Shown: positions 1 through 6,206 of the stretch, piece by piece
Layout: each line of letters starts with the position of its first letter
Position numbering within the stretch: the first letter of the stretch is position 1
Assembly: GCA_900756875.1 (NCBI GenBank)
Contig: CAAELW010000074.1
Coordinates: forward strand, 1-9,518
Origin: Pasteurellaceae bacterium
Lineage (GTDB): Bacteria > Pseudomonadota > Gammaproteobacteria > Enterobacterales > Pasteurellaceae
Direction of reading: 5' to 3'
DNA length: 9,518 nt
The notes under the pieces: generated by a model
The model's input: the letters and a program-made list of their open reading frames with translations, nothing else
The model's database searches: none
Told to the model about the DNA's origin: nothing
Translations under genes and position numbers: made by a program

Positions 1-360
1 GATTTAGCTTGGTGGATTTTACCTTTAGGTGCATTAGGTATCGCCGTTGGTCTTATCGCAATGGGACAAAAAGTGATGGCAACCGTAGGATCAGGTATTA
101 CCGATTTAACCCCTAGCCGTGGTTTTGCTGCACAATTTGCAACCGCGATGACTGTTGTTGTGGCATCGGGTACGGGTTTACCTATCTCCACTACGCAAAC
201 TTTAGTGGGCGCAATCTTAGGTATCGGTTTCGCACGTGGTATTGCGGCGCTTAACTTAACAGTTATCCGTAACATCATTAGTTCATGGGTTGTGACGTTA
301 CCTGCTGGTGCATTCTTTGCGATTGTGATTTTCTACATCCTTCGTGCGATTTTCCACTAG
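1..360 (+). CDS. PiT-family inorganic phosphate permease, C-terminal part (5' end outside window)
   Basis: This is the last 119 codons of an inner-membrane phosphate transporter. The frame is open from base 1 (reads DLAWWILPLGALGIAVGLIA before the first in-frame ATG at 61), so that ATG is internal and the gene starts upstream. The repeated PiT signature is visible: GQKVMATVG, then ITDLTPSRGFAAQF, then GLPISTTQTLVGAILGIGFARG. Three hydrophobic segments fit transmembrane helices: the opening stretch, the middle one around TMTVVVASG/GAILGIGFARG, and the C-terminal SSWVVTLPAGAFFAIVIFYIL. Family knowledge: PiT proteins move phosphate, often as metal-phosphate, with H+ or Na+. The signature here has Gln where many PiT proteins have His (STTHT). 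In H. influenzae Rd the homologous gene (HI1604, from memory) sits beside the same SH3 gene and cca. Substrate specificity cannot be read from this fragment. Confidence 0.93.
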   Translation, partial: DLAWWILPLGALGIAVGLIAMGQKVMATVGSGITDLTPSRGFAAQFATAMTVVVASGTGLPISTTQTLVGAILGIGFARGIAALNLTVIRNIISSWVVTLPAGAFFAIVIFYILRAIFH

Positions 361-366
361 TATAAT
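361..366 (+). promoter_or_regulatory. Consensus -10 hexamer directly after the phosphate permease stop
   Basis: TATAAT begins at the base after the permease stop codon. No convincing -35 is found 16-18 bp upstream and there is no TG extension, so this is a tentative promoter for the SH3-domain gene. The predicted start would be near 373, exactly at the foot of the uptake-signal hairpin. Confidence 0.3.
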
Positions 367-371
367 TATTA

Positions 372-416
372 AAAGTGCGGTTATTTTTCATTTCATTTTC
401 CAACCGCACTTTGTTC
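372..416 (+). terminator. Terminator formed by an inverted pair of uptake signal sequences
   Basis: AAAGTGCGGTT (372-382) and AACCGCACTTT (402-412) form a perfect 11-bp stem with a 19-nt loop. Both arms contain the 9-base uptake signal core (373-381 plus strand, 403-411 minus strand). The downstream T run is short (TTTGTT), so termination may be partial. The position right after the permease stop suits its terminator. Paired uptake signals acting as terminators are a known Haemophilus pattern. Confidence 0.7.
373..411. repeat. Inverted pair of Haemophilus-type DNA uptake signals (USS)
   Basis: There are exact AAGTGCGGT cores at 373-381 (plus) and 403-411 (minus). The plus copy is followed by the usual A/T-rich stretch (TATTTTT). 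These sequences mark DNA for uptake by naturally competent Haemophilus and relatives. Confidence 0.92.
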
Positions 417-434
417 ATGAATCTAGGAAGCATT

Positions 435-1043
435 ATGTCAAAAGTGAGCAAACTTTTATTTTCTTGTGTTCTATTGGGCTCAACCATTGGAACAGTACAA
501 GCTGAAACGCAATATGTGACAGAAAATCTGAACACCTATTTACGCAAAGGTGCAGGTGATCAATTTAAGATCGCGGGTGCAATCCAATCTGGCGAAGCGG
601 TAACAGTCTTGGAACAACAAGGAAAATACACCCTAATTCGTGATAATAAAAATCGTGAAGCTTGGATTTTAACCTCTGAACTAAGCGCTACACCAAGTAG
701 CCGTGAAGAAAATCCAAAATTAAAAGCACAGGTACAAGAGTTAACGTTAAAGTTAAATCGTGTCGATTCAGATTGGCAACAACGCACAAACGAAATTCAA
801 CGCCGTAGCAAACAAGCTGAACAACAAAGCAGTGAATTGCTTGAACAAAATTCACAACTTAAACGTGAATTAGAAATGACGAAAAATAAAAATCGTGATT
901 TAGAAGCCATGCTTGATGCCAATAAACGTGAAATTGCAATTCAATGGTTTATTTATGGCGGTTCTGTGTTGGGCGTAGGTTTGTTAATTGGTCTTGTATT
1001 ACCTCACATTTTACCTAGACGTAAACGCCGTGATAGCTGGTAA
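435..1043 (+). CDS. SH3b-domain, coiled-coil, membrane-anchored envelope protein (YgiM/HI1605 family)
   Basis: The product is a 202-residue protein of unproven function. The order is: signal peptide 1-23 (MSKVSKLLFSCVLLGSTIGTVQA, cleavage before ETQ); bacterial SH3 domain about 24-85, with the typical LRKGAGDQFKIAGAIQSGE turn and the W77-containing AWILTSELS end; a charged Q/E/K-rich coiled coil about 95-168; one transmembrane helix about 171-192; and a basic tail PRRKRRDSW. This predicts a periplasmic SH3 domain held to the inner membrane by a C-terminal anchor. The ATG at 435 is chosen because AGGA (425-428) precedes it at good spacing and it gives a clean signal peptide; in-frame ATGs at 375 and 417 would spoil the signal peptide and place coding sequence in the USS hairpin. 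E. coli ygiM is likewise next to cca. The gene is flanked by terminators on both sides. Confidence 0.9.
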   Translation: MSKVSKLLFSCVLLGSTIGTVQAETQYVTENLNTYLRKGAGDQFKIAGAIQSGEAVTVLEQQGKYTLIRDNKNREAWILTSELSATPSSREENPKLKAQVQELTLKLNRVDSDWQQRTNEIQRRSKQAEQQSSELLEQNSQLKRELEMTKNKNRDLEAMLDANKREIAIQWFIYGGSVLGVGLLIGLVLPHILPRRKRRDSW

Positions 1044-1056
1044 TGATTCATCATTG

Positions 1057-1083
1057 AGGTAGGCTTTTGCCTACCTTTTCTTT
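1057..1083 (+). terminator. Intrinsic terminator after the SH3-domain gene
   Basis: AGGTAGGC (1057-1064), loop TTTT, GCCTACCT (1069-1076) give a perfect 8-bp stem followed by a T-rich run (TTTTCTTT). It lies 14 bases after the stop codon and only 22 bases before the cca start. Confidence 0.88.
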
Positions 1084-1104
1084 ATATTTTGACGGGAGAG
1101 CAAA

Positions 1105-2349
1105 ATGGACATTTATCTTGTCGGTGGTGCGGTACGTGATCAACTTTTAGGTTTGCCAGTTAAAGATCGTGACTGGGTTGTTGTAGGTGCAACACCAGAA
1201 ATGTTGCTGGCTCAAGGTTACCAACAAGTTGGCAAAGACTTCCCTGTTTTTCTCAATCCTAAAAGCCATGAAGAATATGCGCTTGCCCGTACAGAACGAA
1301 AATCAGGCAAAGGCTACACTGGATTTATTTGTGATTTTTCAGATGATATTACGCTTGAACAAGATTTAATTCGCCGAGATCTCACCATTAATGCCATTGC
1401 GCAAGATAAAGATGGCAAGCTGCACGATCCTTATCATGGCGTAGAAGATATTCGCCAACGTATTTTACGTCATATTTCGCCCGCTTTTGCTGAAGATCCA
1501 CTTCGTGTATTACGTGTTGCACGATTTGCTGCTCGCTTTCATCATTTAGGTTTCTCTATTGCCGAAGAAACCCTTACATTAATGGCTGAACTCACTGAAC
1601 AAGGTGAACTTGCACACTTAACGGCTGAGCGTGTTTGGATGGAAACAGAAAAAGCATTAAACGAACCCCATCCTGAAATTTATTTTGAAACATTACATCA
1701 AGTCGGCGCACTCAAAGTGCTCTTCCCTGAGATTGCCGCCTTAGATGGTGTACCGAACCCAGCCAAATACCATCCTGAAATTGACAGCTTTATTCATACC
1801 ATGCTCGTATTACAACAAGCGGTTAAACTCACAGAGAATACGAATTTGAATAAAAGTGCGGTCCGTTTTGCAGCGATTTGTCATGATCTTGGAAAAGCCC
1901 TTACCCCAAAAGAAATGTGGCCAAGTCATCATGGACATGAAAAAGCGGGAATTAAACCGACTCGTTCATTATGCAAACGCCTTAGAGTGCCTAATTATCT
2001 TCAAGAATTAGCTGAGTTAACTTGTGAATATCACACACATGTACATAAAGCCTTAGAGCTTCGCCCTGAAACAGTGGTGAAACTCTTTAATACGTTTGAT
2101 GTTTGGCGCAAGCCTCAGCGCTTTGAAGAATTCTTATTGGTATGTTTATCTGATACTCGCGGGCGAACGGGTTTTGAAAATAAAGAATACCAGCAAATTG
2201 ATTATCTCAGAGCGCTCTACCAAGCCGCTCTTTCTGTTGATGTACAGCAAGTCATTGCAGATGGTTTTGAAAAACAAGGTATTCGAGATGAATTAACGCG
2301 TCGAAGAATTGCGGCGGTAAAAGCGGAGAAAACACGCTTAAATGCTTAA
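1105..2349 (+). CDS. cca: CCA-adding enzyme / tRNA nucleotidyltransferase with HD domain
   Basis: This 414-residue cytoplasmic enzyme adds or repairs the 3' CCA end of tRNA using CTP and ATP without a nucleic-acid template. The class II nucleotidyltransferase head is clear: GGAVRD at 7-12, the catalytic pair D21/D23 in [17 protein letters not shown] at 90-99, and the neck [15 protein letters not shown] at 130-144. The C-terminal half carries an HD phosphohydrolase domain (HDLGKAL from H260-D261, HGHEKAG at 276-282), as in the E. coli-type long form, which has added 2',3'-cyclic phosphodiesterase and phosphatase activity. Length and order match the gammaproteobacterial form. GGGAG (1094-1098) lies 6 bases before the ATG. 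No good promoter is visible in the 22 bases after the upstream terminator. An uptake signal lies inside the gene at 1854-1862, encoding part of NKSAVRF. Confidence 0.97.
   Translation: MDIYLVGGAVRDQLLGLPVKDRDWVVVGATPEMLLAQGYQQVGKDFPVFLNPKSHEEYALARTERKSGKGYTGFICDFSDDITLEQDLIRRDLTINAIAQDKDGKLHDPYHGVEDIRQRILRHISPAFAEDPLRVLRVARFAARFHHLGFSIAEETLTLMAELTEQGELAHLTAERVWMETEKALNEPHPEIYFETLHQVGALKVLFPEIAALDGVPNPAKYHPEIDSFIHTMLVLQQAVKLTENTNLNKSAVRFAAICHDLGKALTPKEMWPSHHGHEKAGIKPTRSLCKRLRVPNYLQELAELTCEYHTHVHKALELRPETVVKLFNTFDVWRKPQRFEEFLLVCLSDTRGRTGFENKEYQQIDYLRALYQAALSVDVQQVIADGFEKQGIRDELTRRRIAAVKAEKTRLNA
1815..1823 (+). repeat. Single ACAAGCGGT (Actinobacillus-type uptake core) inside cca
   Basis: ACAAGCGGT is the core of the other Pasteurellaceae uptake dialect (the Apl type). 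It occurs 30 bases before a Haemophilus-type core in the same gene. One copy may be coincidence, since it encodes ordinary residues in LQQAVKL. Confidence 0.4.
1854..1862 (+). repeat. DNA uptake signal (USS) inside cca
   Basis: This is an exact AAGTGCGGT core within the reading frame. The flank (CCGTTTTGC) only partly follows the A/T-rich extension of the full consensus. Confidence 0.85.
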
Positions 2350-2355
2350 TCCAGC

Positions 2356-2384
2356 TTTACTAAAAGTAAACTAACCCTTACAAT
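2356..2384 (+). promoter_or_regulatory. Sigma-70 promoter for the lolB-ispE-prs operon
   Basis: TTTACT (2356-2361, 4 of 6 to TTGACA) is followed by 17 bp and then TACAAT (2379-2384, 5 of 6 to TATAAT). The predicted start is near A2391, 23 bases before the lolB ATG at 2414. The -35 lies in a short inverted repeat (TTTACT AAA AGTAAA, 2356-2370). This promoter also argues against the in-frame ATG at 2387, which would lie upstream of the transcript start. Confidence 0.6.
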
Positions 2385-2413
2385 ATGTGCAATTTTTTAG
2401 TAAATATTTTGTT

Positions 2414-3037
2414 ATGAAATTATTAAAATCTCTTCTCGCACCTGTATTTGCAAGTGTGATCTTATCCGCTTGTACCCTTGATGCAGAGCGCCCAACAGAT
2501 GTTCAACATATCGATAAAAACGATATTACGTGGCAACAGCACCTCAAAAAAATCAAACAAATTCAATCTTATAGCACAAAAGGACAAATTGGTTACATTA
2601 GTCCACAAGAGCGTTTTTCTAGTCGCTTTGAGTGGCAATATCAAAACCCGAAAGCCTATAAGTTAAAACTTTATTCTCTGATTAGCAAAACGACGCTAAC
2701 TATGGAAATGCATCCAAACGGGATGACAATTTCAGATAATAAAGGCAATCAACAATCTGATAAAAATGCCAAATTACTCCTACGTGAAATCATCGGAATG
2801 GATGTGCCATTGGAGCATTTATCTTATTGGTTAAAAGGTCAACCAGCAGATGACGCGGATTACCAAGTCGGAACGAATCATCTTTTATCTGAATTTAGCT
2901 ATCCGCTTGATGGTTCAATTTGGACAGCCGATTACCTGAGCTATCATCCGGATAATTCGATGCCTGAAAATATTCTATTAAAGAATAAAAGTACATCACA
3001 AACCCTAAAAATTCGTGTGGATGATTGGGCGTTCTAA
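2414..3037 (+). CDS. lolB: Outer-membrane lipoprotein LolB
   Basis: This 207-residue lipoprotein accepts lipoproteins from the periplasmic carrier LolA and inserts them into the outer membrane, the last step of the Lol pathway. The N-terminus [20 protein letters not shown] ends in a lipobox (LSAC) with the lipidated cysteine at C20. The residue after it is Thr, so there is no inner-membrane retention Asp at +2. Family features follow: W40-x2-H43 with [17 protein letters not shown], the aromatic strand SSRFEWQY near 69-76, and the WLKGQP block at 139-144. The ATG at 2414 is preferred over 2387 because it gives a normal lipoprotein signal and lies downstream of the predicted promoter start. No strong Shine-Dalgarno sequence is visible. 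The stop codon overlaps the ispE start (TAATG). The lolB-ispE-prs order is the common gammaproteobacterial one. Confidence 0.95.
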   Translation: MKLLKSLLAPVFASVILSACTLDAERPTDVQHIDKNDITWQQHLKKIKQIQSYSTKGQIGYISPQERFSSRFEWQYQNPKAYKLKLYSLISKTTLTMEMHPNGMTISDNKGNQQSDKNAKLLLREIIGMDVPLEHLSYWLKGQPADDADYQVGTNHLLSEFSYPLDGSIWTADYLSYHPDNSMPENILLKNKSTSQTLKIRVDDWAF

Positions 3038-3960
3038 TGAAAACACATCACTTTTCGACCGCACTTTCAACTTCTCTTGGAAAGCCTAACCGCTTTCCAA
3101 GCCCCGCAAAACTCAATTTATTTCTCTATATAAACGGTAAACTGCCAAACGGCTACCACGAATTACAAACCCTTTTCCAATTTCTTGATTTCGGCGATTG
3201 GCTCACCATTGATATTCGCCAAGATAAACAAATCTACGTCACTCCTGAAATTCCAGGCTTACCTCTAGAGCAAAACTTAATCTATCGTGCAGCCACGCTC
3301 CTACAAGAAAAAACAGGCTGTACACTCGGCGCGAGAATTCATTTAGATAAAATTCTGCCAATGGGCGGTGGGATTGGTGGCGGTTCATCCAATGCGGCAA
3401 CCACTCTGCTTGCTTTAAACTATTTATGGCAAACCCATTTATCCATTGATAAACTTGCCGAGCTTGGACTAAAACTTGGGGCTGATGTGCCTATCTTCGT
3501 TCATGGACAAGCCGCTTTTGCAGAAGGTGTGGGTGAAAAAATTCAATACTGCGAACCACAAGAAAAATATTATGTGGTACTAAAACCTGAAACTGCGATT
3601 TCTACTGCTGTGGTTTTTAGCGACCCCGATTTGCCACGCAATACAGAAAAAAAATCCCTTGCCGAACTTTTGAATCAACCGTTTGCAAACGATTGCGAAA
3701 AAGTCGTGCGAACTCAATATCCTGAAGTTGAAAAAGCCCTACTATGGTTGCTACAATATGCACCAGCCAGATTAACCGGAACTGGGGCTTGTGTTTTTGC
3801 TGAATTTGATGATGAAAAATCAGCACAAGCTGTTTTCCAACAAAAACCGAGGGAATTTTTCGGCTTTGTTGCTAAAGGATTAAACGTTTCACCATTACAT
3901 GCGATGTTGAAACAACTCTCGACCAACCAATCTATCTACACTCAACCTGAGGTTATATAA
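3037..3960 (+). CDS. ispE: 4-diphosphocytidyl-2-C-methyl-D-erythritol kinase
   Basis: This 307-residue GHMP-family kinase phosphorylates CDP-methylerythritol with ATP in the MEP (non-mevalonate) isoprenoid pathway. The ATP-binding loop [14 protein letters not shown] spans 108-121. K25 in [10 protein letters not shown] and D150 in LGADVP correspond to the catalytic Lys and Asp of the family, and the C-terminal GHMP block is [10 protein letters not shown] at 248-257. The start ATG at 3037 overlaps the lolB stop by one base (TAATG), indicating translational coupling. The conserved fold begins only at about residue 22, so the protein has an N-terminal extension of some 15 residues compared with E. 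coli IspE. Part of that extension (FSTAL) is encoded by a DNA uptake signal at 3058-3066. The stop codon lies one base before the prs start. Confidence 0.97.
   Translation: MKTHHFSTALSTSLGKPNRFPSPAKLNLFLYINGKLPNGYHELQTLFQFLDFGDWLTIDIRQDKQIYVTPEIPGLPLEQNLIYRAATLLQEKTGCTLGARIHLDKILPMGGGIGGGSSNAATTLLALNYLWQTHLSIDKLAELGLKLGADVPIFVHGQAAFAEGVGEKIQYCEPQEKYYVVLKPETAISTAVVFSDPDLPRNTEKKSLAELLNQPFANDCEKVVRTQYPEVEKALLWLLQYAPARLTGTGACVFAEFDDEKSAQAVFQQKPREFFGFVAKGLNVSPLHAMLKQLSTNQSIYTQPEVI
3058..3066 (-). repeat. DNA uptake signal (USS) at the start of ispE
   Basis: An exact core lies on the minus strand (ACCGCACTT as read on plus). It falls in codons 8-10 of ispE, in the poorly conserved N-terminal extension. 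Confidence 0.88.
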
Positions 3961-3961
3961 A

Positions 3962-4909
3962 ATGCCAGACATTAAACTCTTTGCTGGAAATGCTACACCT
4001 GAGCTAGCGAAAAAGATTTCTGAACGTCTTTACATTTCATTAGGCGATGCCACCGTTGGACGCTTTAGCGACGGTGAAATCCAAGTGCAAATTAATGAAA
4101 ATGTGCGTGGTGCAGACGTGTTTATTATTCAATCCACTTGTGCGCCAACGAATGACAACCTGATGGAATTGATTGTAATGGTTGATGCTTTACGTCGTGC
4201 ATCAGCTGGTCGTATTACTGCCGTTGTTCCTTATTTCGGTTATGCTCGTCAAGATCGTCGTGTACGTTCTGCTCGTGTTCCAATCACTGCAAAAGTGGTA
4301 GCAGATTTACTTTCAACAGTAGGGATTGACCGACTATTAACTTGTGACTTACACGCAGAGCAAATCCAAGGTTTCTTTGATGTACCTGTTGATAACGTAT
4401 TCGGTTCACCGGTTTTACTTGATGATATCTTGAAGAAAACCGATCTGGTCAATCCTATCGTTGTTTCTCCTGATATCGGCGGTGTGGTACGTGCTCGCGC
4501 GGTAGCGAAATTATTAAATGATACCGAAATGGCAATTATCGACAAACGCCGTCCACGCGCAAACGTATCACAAGTTATGCATATTATCGGGGATGTCGCA
4601 GATCGTGATTGTATCCTTGTGGATGATATGATTGATACAGGTGGTACATTATGTAAAGCAGCTGAAGCATTAAAAGAACGCGGTGCAAAACGCGTATTTG
4701 CTTACGCAACTCACGCCGTATTCTCTGGTGCAGCAGTACAACATTTAGCAAGCGATGCCATTGATGAAATCGTGGTGACTGATACTGTTCCACTTTCACC
4801 TGAAATGAAAGCACTTGGTAAAGTACGCGTGCTGACTCTTTCGACTATGCTTGCTGAAGCAATTCGTCGTATCAGCAATGAAGAATCTATTTCAGCAATG
4901 TTTGAATAA
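3962..4909 (+). CDS. prs: Ribose-phosphate pyrophosphokinase (PRPP synthase)
   Basis: This 315-residue cytoplasmic enzyme makes 5-phosphoribosyl 1-pyrophosphate from ribose 5-phosphate and ATP, the precursor for purines, pyrimidines, NAD, histidine and tryptophan. Length equals the usual class I enzyme. Signatures: FSDGEI near 35-40; [10 protein letters not shown] at 91-100 (ATP region); the PRPP synthase signature [16 protein letters not shown] at 129-144 with the catalytic His; the flexible loop DKRRPRAN at 194-201; and the ribose-phosphate loop [10 protein letters not shown] at 220-229. TGAGG (3948-3952) lies 9 bases before the ATG, inside the end of ispE. The one-base gap to ispE places it last in the lolB-ispE-prs operon, although an internal promoter is possible given its high expression in other bacteria. 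A terminator made of paired uptake signals follows. Confidence 0.98.
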   Translation: MPDIKLFAGNATPELAKKISERLYISLGDATVGRFSDGEIQVQINENVRGADVFIIQSTCAPTNDNLMELIVMVDALRRASAGRITAVVPYFGYARQDRRVRSARVPITAKVVADLLSTVGIDRLLTCDLHAEQIQGFFDVPVDNVFGSPVLLDDILKKTDLVNPIVVSPDIGGVVRARAVAKLLNDTEMAIIDKRRPRANVSQVMHIIGDVADRDCILVDDMIDTGGTLCKAAEALKERGAKRVFAYATHAVFSGAAVQHLASDAIDEIVVTDTVPLSPEMKALGKVRVLTLSTMLAEAIRRISNEESISAMFE

Positions 4910-4931
4910 TTCTTTTGCTTAGCATCATTTT

Positions 4932-4976
4932 AAAAGTGCGGTCAGAAAATCCAGTGTTTTTTGACCGCACTTTTTT
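4932..4976 (+). terminator. prs terminator made of an inverted uptake-signal pair
   Basis: A perfect 13-bp stem is formed by 4932-4944 (AAAAGTGCGGTCA) and 4962-4974, with a 17-nt loop and a T run (4971-4976). It lies 22 bases after the prs stop. The symmetric design, with A residues on the left arm, could also stop minus-strand transcripts. Confidence 0.88.
4934..4972. repeat. Inverted pair of DNA uptake signals after prs
   Basis: Exact cores lie at 4934-4942 (plus) and 4964-4972 (minus). Both extend as AAGTGCGGTCA followed by A-rich sequence, as in the full Haemophilus consensus. Confidence 0.92.
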
Positions 4977-4998
4977 ATGCTTCAACTAAAAATAAGGC

Positions 4999-5024
4999 AA
5001 AAAAAAGTGCCCCACTGGGGCACT
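4999..5024 (-). terminator. Strong minus-strand terminator in the prs-mdh gap
   Basis: Read on the minus strand: AGTGCCCC (from 5024), loop AGT, GGGGCACT (ending at 5006), then eight T in total (5006-4999). The 8-bp stem has six G-C pairs and a 3-nt loop. On the plus strand no T run follows, so it acts on minus-strand RNA. mdh already has its own terminator about 160 bases upstream, so this one points to a separate transcript. Confidence 0.85.
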
Positions 5025-5077
5025 ACTCGGAAAGCAAAATAGATGTCGGCTATTTAAAAATAGCACTTATTTTTAGT
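4999..5077 (-). ncRNA. Candidate CRP-activated small RNA between prs and mdh
   Basis: A minus-strand transcript of about 78-79 nt is predicted from a promoter at 5112-5084 to the T run ending at 4999. The predicted RNA contains a small A/U-rich hairpin (GCTATT TTTA AATAGC, 5064-5049), then an unpaired linker of about 24 nt (5048-5025), then the GC-rich terminator hairpin with a long U tail, as seen in many Hfq-binding RNAs. No ATG occurs on this strand between 5077 and 5025, and the only GTG frame lacks a ribosome site. A near-perfect CRP site sits about 60 bp upstream of the predicted start. All this is read from the sequence; that an RNA is made is inference. I do not recognise it as Spot 42, CyaR or any other named RNA. 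Confidence 0.55.
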
Positions 5078-5083
5078 GATTTA

Positions 5084-5112
5084 AGAATACGGCAAAGTCC
5101 TTTACATTGCAA
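5084..5112 (-). promoter_or_regulatory. Minus-strand sigma-70 promoter for the candidate small RNA
   Basis: On the minus strand TTGCAA (5112-5107, 4 of 6) is separated by exactly 17 bp from TATTCT (5089-5084, 4 of 6). The predicted start is near 5077. Both boxes are imperfect, which is typical of promoters that need an activator, and the CRP site lies at the class I distance. Confidence 0.55.
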
Positions 5113-5129
5113 ATAGCAATGTTCAAATT

Positions 5130-5145
5130 TGTGAGCTAAATCACG
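5130..5145 (-). promoter_or_regulatory. CRP (cAMP receptor protein) binding site
   Basis: TGTGA GCTAAA TCACG on the plus strand matches the TGTGA-N6-TCACA consensus at 9 of 10 positions, with A/T-rich flanks. Its centre (5137.5) is at about -60.5 from the predicted minus-strand start, close to the classical -61.5 class I position. The first half-site read on minus is CGTGA, not the TGCGA of competence (CRP-S) promoters. No protein gene starts nearby in either direction. Confidence 0.7.
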
Positions 5146-5183
5146 CTTTTTCTTCACTTTTTTATGTTTAATCGTTTTCGTAT

Positions 5184-5211
5184 AAAAAAAGAGGAGCATA
5201 CAGCTCCTCTT
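5184..5211 (-). terminator. mdh intrinsic terminator
   Basis: On the minus strand GAGGAGC (5209-5203), a 5-nt loop and GCTCCTC (5197-5191) are followed by seven T (5190-5184). It lies about 20 bases after the mdh stop codon. Confidence 0.88.
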
Positions 5212-5230
5212 CTCTAGAAATAGAATTAAA

Positions 5231-6166
5231 TTAACCGTTAATAAATTTTTCGCCTAATTCAATATCTGCACGCAATGTTGGTAACATTGCTTCTAAAGCT
5301 TCTTGTTCAAATTTGCTTAAGGTGCCGATTGGTAAAATTTCTTCTACACCTTCCTTACCTAAACGAACAGGCTGAGCGAAGAAACGTGCGTATTTACCGT
5401 CACCTTCGACATAAGTACATTCAACCACAGTTTCACCACTTAAGCCTTTCACTAATGAACGAGCAAAACGTGCTGCCGCTTGAGCCATAGAAAGTGTCGC
5501 AGAACCGCCACCTGCTTTTGCTTCAACCACTTCAGTACCTGCGTTTTGAATACGCTTAGTTAATGGTGCAATTTCCTCTTCCTTCCACTCAGCATATTGA
5601 ACTTGTGAAAGCAATGGAAGAATGGTTACACCTGAGTGGCCACCAATTACCGGTACGCTTGTACGAGAAACATTCAAGCCTTTTAATTCAGATACAAATG
5701 TCTCTGAACGTAACACGTCTAAAGTAGTCACACCGAATAATTTACGTTTGTCGTAAACACCCGCTTTTTTCAATACTTCTGCAGCAATTGCAACAGTCGT
5801 GTTCACAGGGTTGGTGATAATACCTACACAAGCTTTTGGACACGTTTTTGCAACATGTTCAATTAAGTTACGCACGATACCTGCATTGATATTGAAAAGA
5901 TCTGAACGATCCATGCCCGGTTTACGTGCTACCCCTGCAGAAATTAAAACGACATCAGCACCTTTAAGTGCAGGTGTTGGATCTTCTCCCGCAAAACCTT
6001 CTACTTTAACCGCTGTTGGAATATGACTCACATCTTTAGCCACACCTGGTGTCACTGGTGCGATATCATACAGTGCTAATTCACTTTCAGCGGGTAGTTG
6101 TAATTTAAGTAATAAGGCTAATGCTTGACCAATACCGCCTGCTGCGCCTAATACTGCAACTTTCAT
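5231..6166 (-). CDS. mdh: NAD-dependent malate dehydrogenase
   Basis: This 311-residue enzyme interconverts malate and oxaloacetate with NAD(H). It starts with the Rossmann motif GAAGGIG at 7-13, and D34 (LYDI) contacts NAD. Substrate-binding arginines R81, R87 and R153, N119 in ITNPVN, catalytic H177 (GGHSG) and its partner D150 (TTLD) are all in the E. coli positions. The length matches E. coli Mdh. AGGAG (minus strand, 6177-6173) lies 6 bases before the ATG, and a good promoter is seen at 6235-6207. Known for H. influenzae Rd: the oxidative half of the citric acid cycle is missing, so Mdh there serves the reductive branch from oxaloacetate to malate, fumarate and succinate. I infer the same here. 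The gene is divergent from argR and ends in its own terminator. Confidence 0.98.
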   Translation of the reverse strand: MKVAVLGAAGGIGQALALLLKLQLPAESELALYDIAPVTPGVAKDVSHIPTAVKVEGFAGEDPTPALKGADVVLISAGVARKPGMDRSDLFNINAGIVRNLIEHVAKTCPKACVGIITNPVNTTVAIAAEVLKKAGVYDKRKLFGVTTLDVLRSETFVSELKGLNVSRTSVPVIGGHSGVTILPLLSQVQYAEWKEEEIAPLTKRIQNAGTEVVEAKAGGGSATLSMAQAAARFARSLVKGLSGETVVECTYVEGDGKYARFFAQPVRLGKEGVEEILPIGTLSKFEQEALEAMLPTLRADIELGEKFING

Positions 6167-6181
6167 AAAATACTCCTCATG

Positions 6182-6191
6182 TATTAATTAA
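6182..6191. promoter_or_regulatory. Possible ArcA-like site in the mdh leader
   Basis: TATTAATTAA matches the WGTTAATTAW ArcA core at 9 of 10 positions. It lies just downstream of the predicted mdh start, where binding would repress. E. coli mdh is repressed by ArcA. The motif is A/T-rich and a clear second repeat is missing, so the support is weak. Confidence 0.25.
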
Positions 6192-6206
6192 TCCTAACTA
6201 GGTAGA

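Noticed and set aside
375..434. Earlier starts (375, 417) for the SH3-domain protein
   Set aside because: They would place coding sequence in the terminator hairpin and lengthen the N-terminus beyond a normal signal peptide; ATG 435 has the ribosome site.
2387..2413. Earlier ATG for lolB at 2387
   Set aside because: It lies before the predicted transcript start and adds residues ahead of a good lipoprotein signal.
3025..3036. Earlier in-frame start for ispE at 3025
   Set aside because: No ribosome site; the TAATG overlap at 3037 is the typical coupled start and matches the Haemophilus N-terminus as I recall it.
5043..5057. Four-codon plus-strand mini-ORF (ATG TCG GCT ATT TAA) behind a GGAAAG run
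   Set aside because: No promoter or downstream gene on the plus strand; too short to support as coding.
5049..5064. GCTATT-TAAA-AATAGC hairpin as a terminator
   Set aside because: The stem is short and A/T-rich and no T run follows on either strand; it is better seen as an internal hairpin of the candidate RNA.
5000..5077. Candidate small RNA as a Spot 42 homologue, because of the GCCCCAGT string in the terminator and the link with CRP
   Set aside because: The similarity is limited to part of the terminator stem; the 5' region of Spot 42 is absent, and CRP represses Spot 42 in E. coli while the site here is at an activating distance.
5130..5186. CRP site serving a plus-strand promoter (TATAAA at 5181-5186)
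   Set aside because: No -35 stands at proper spacing, CRP would be at an unfavourable distance, and the transcript would run into a hairpin and the antisense of mdh.
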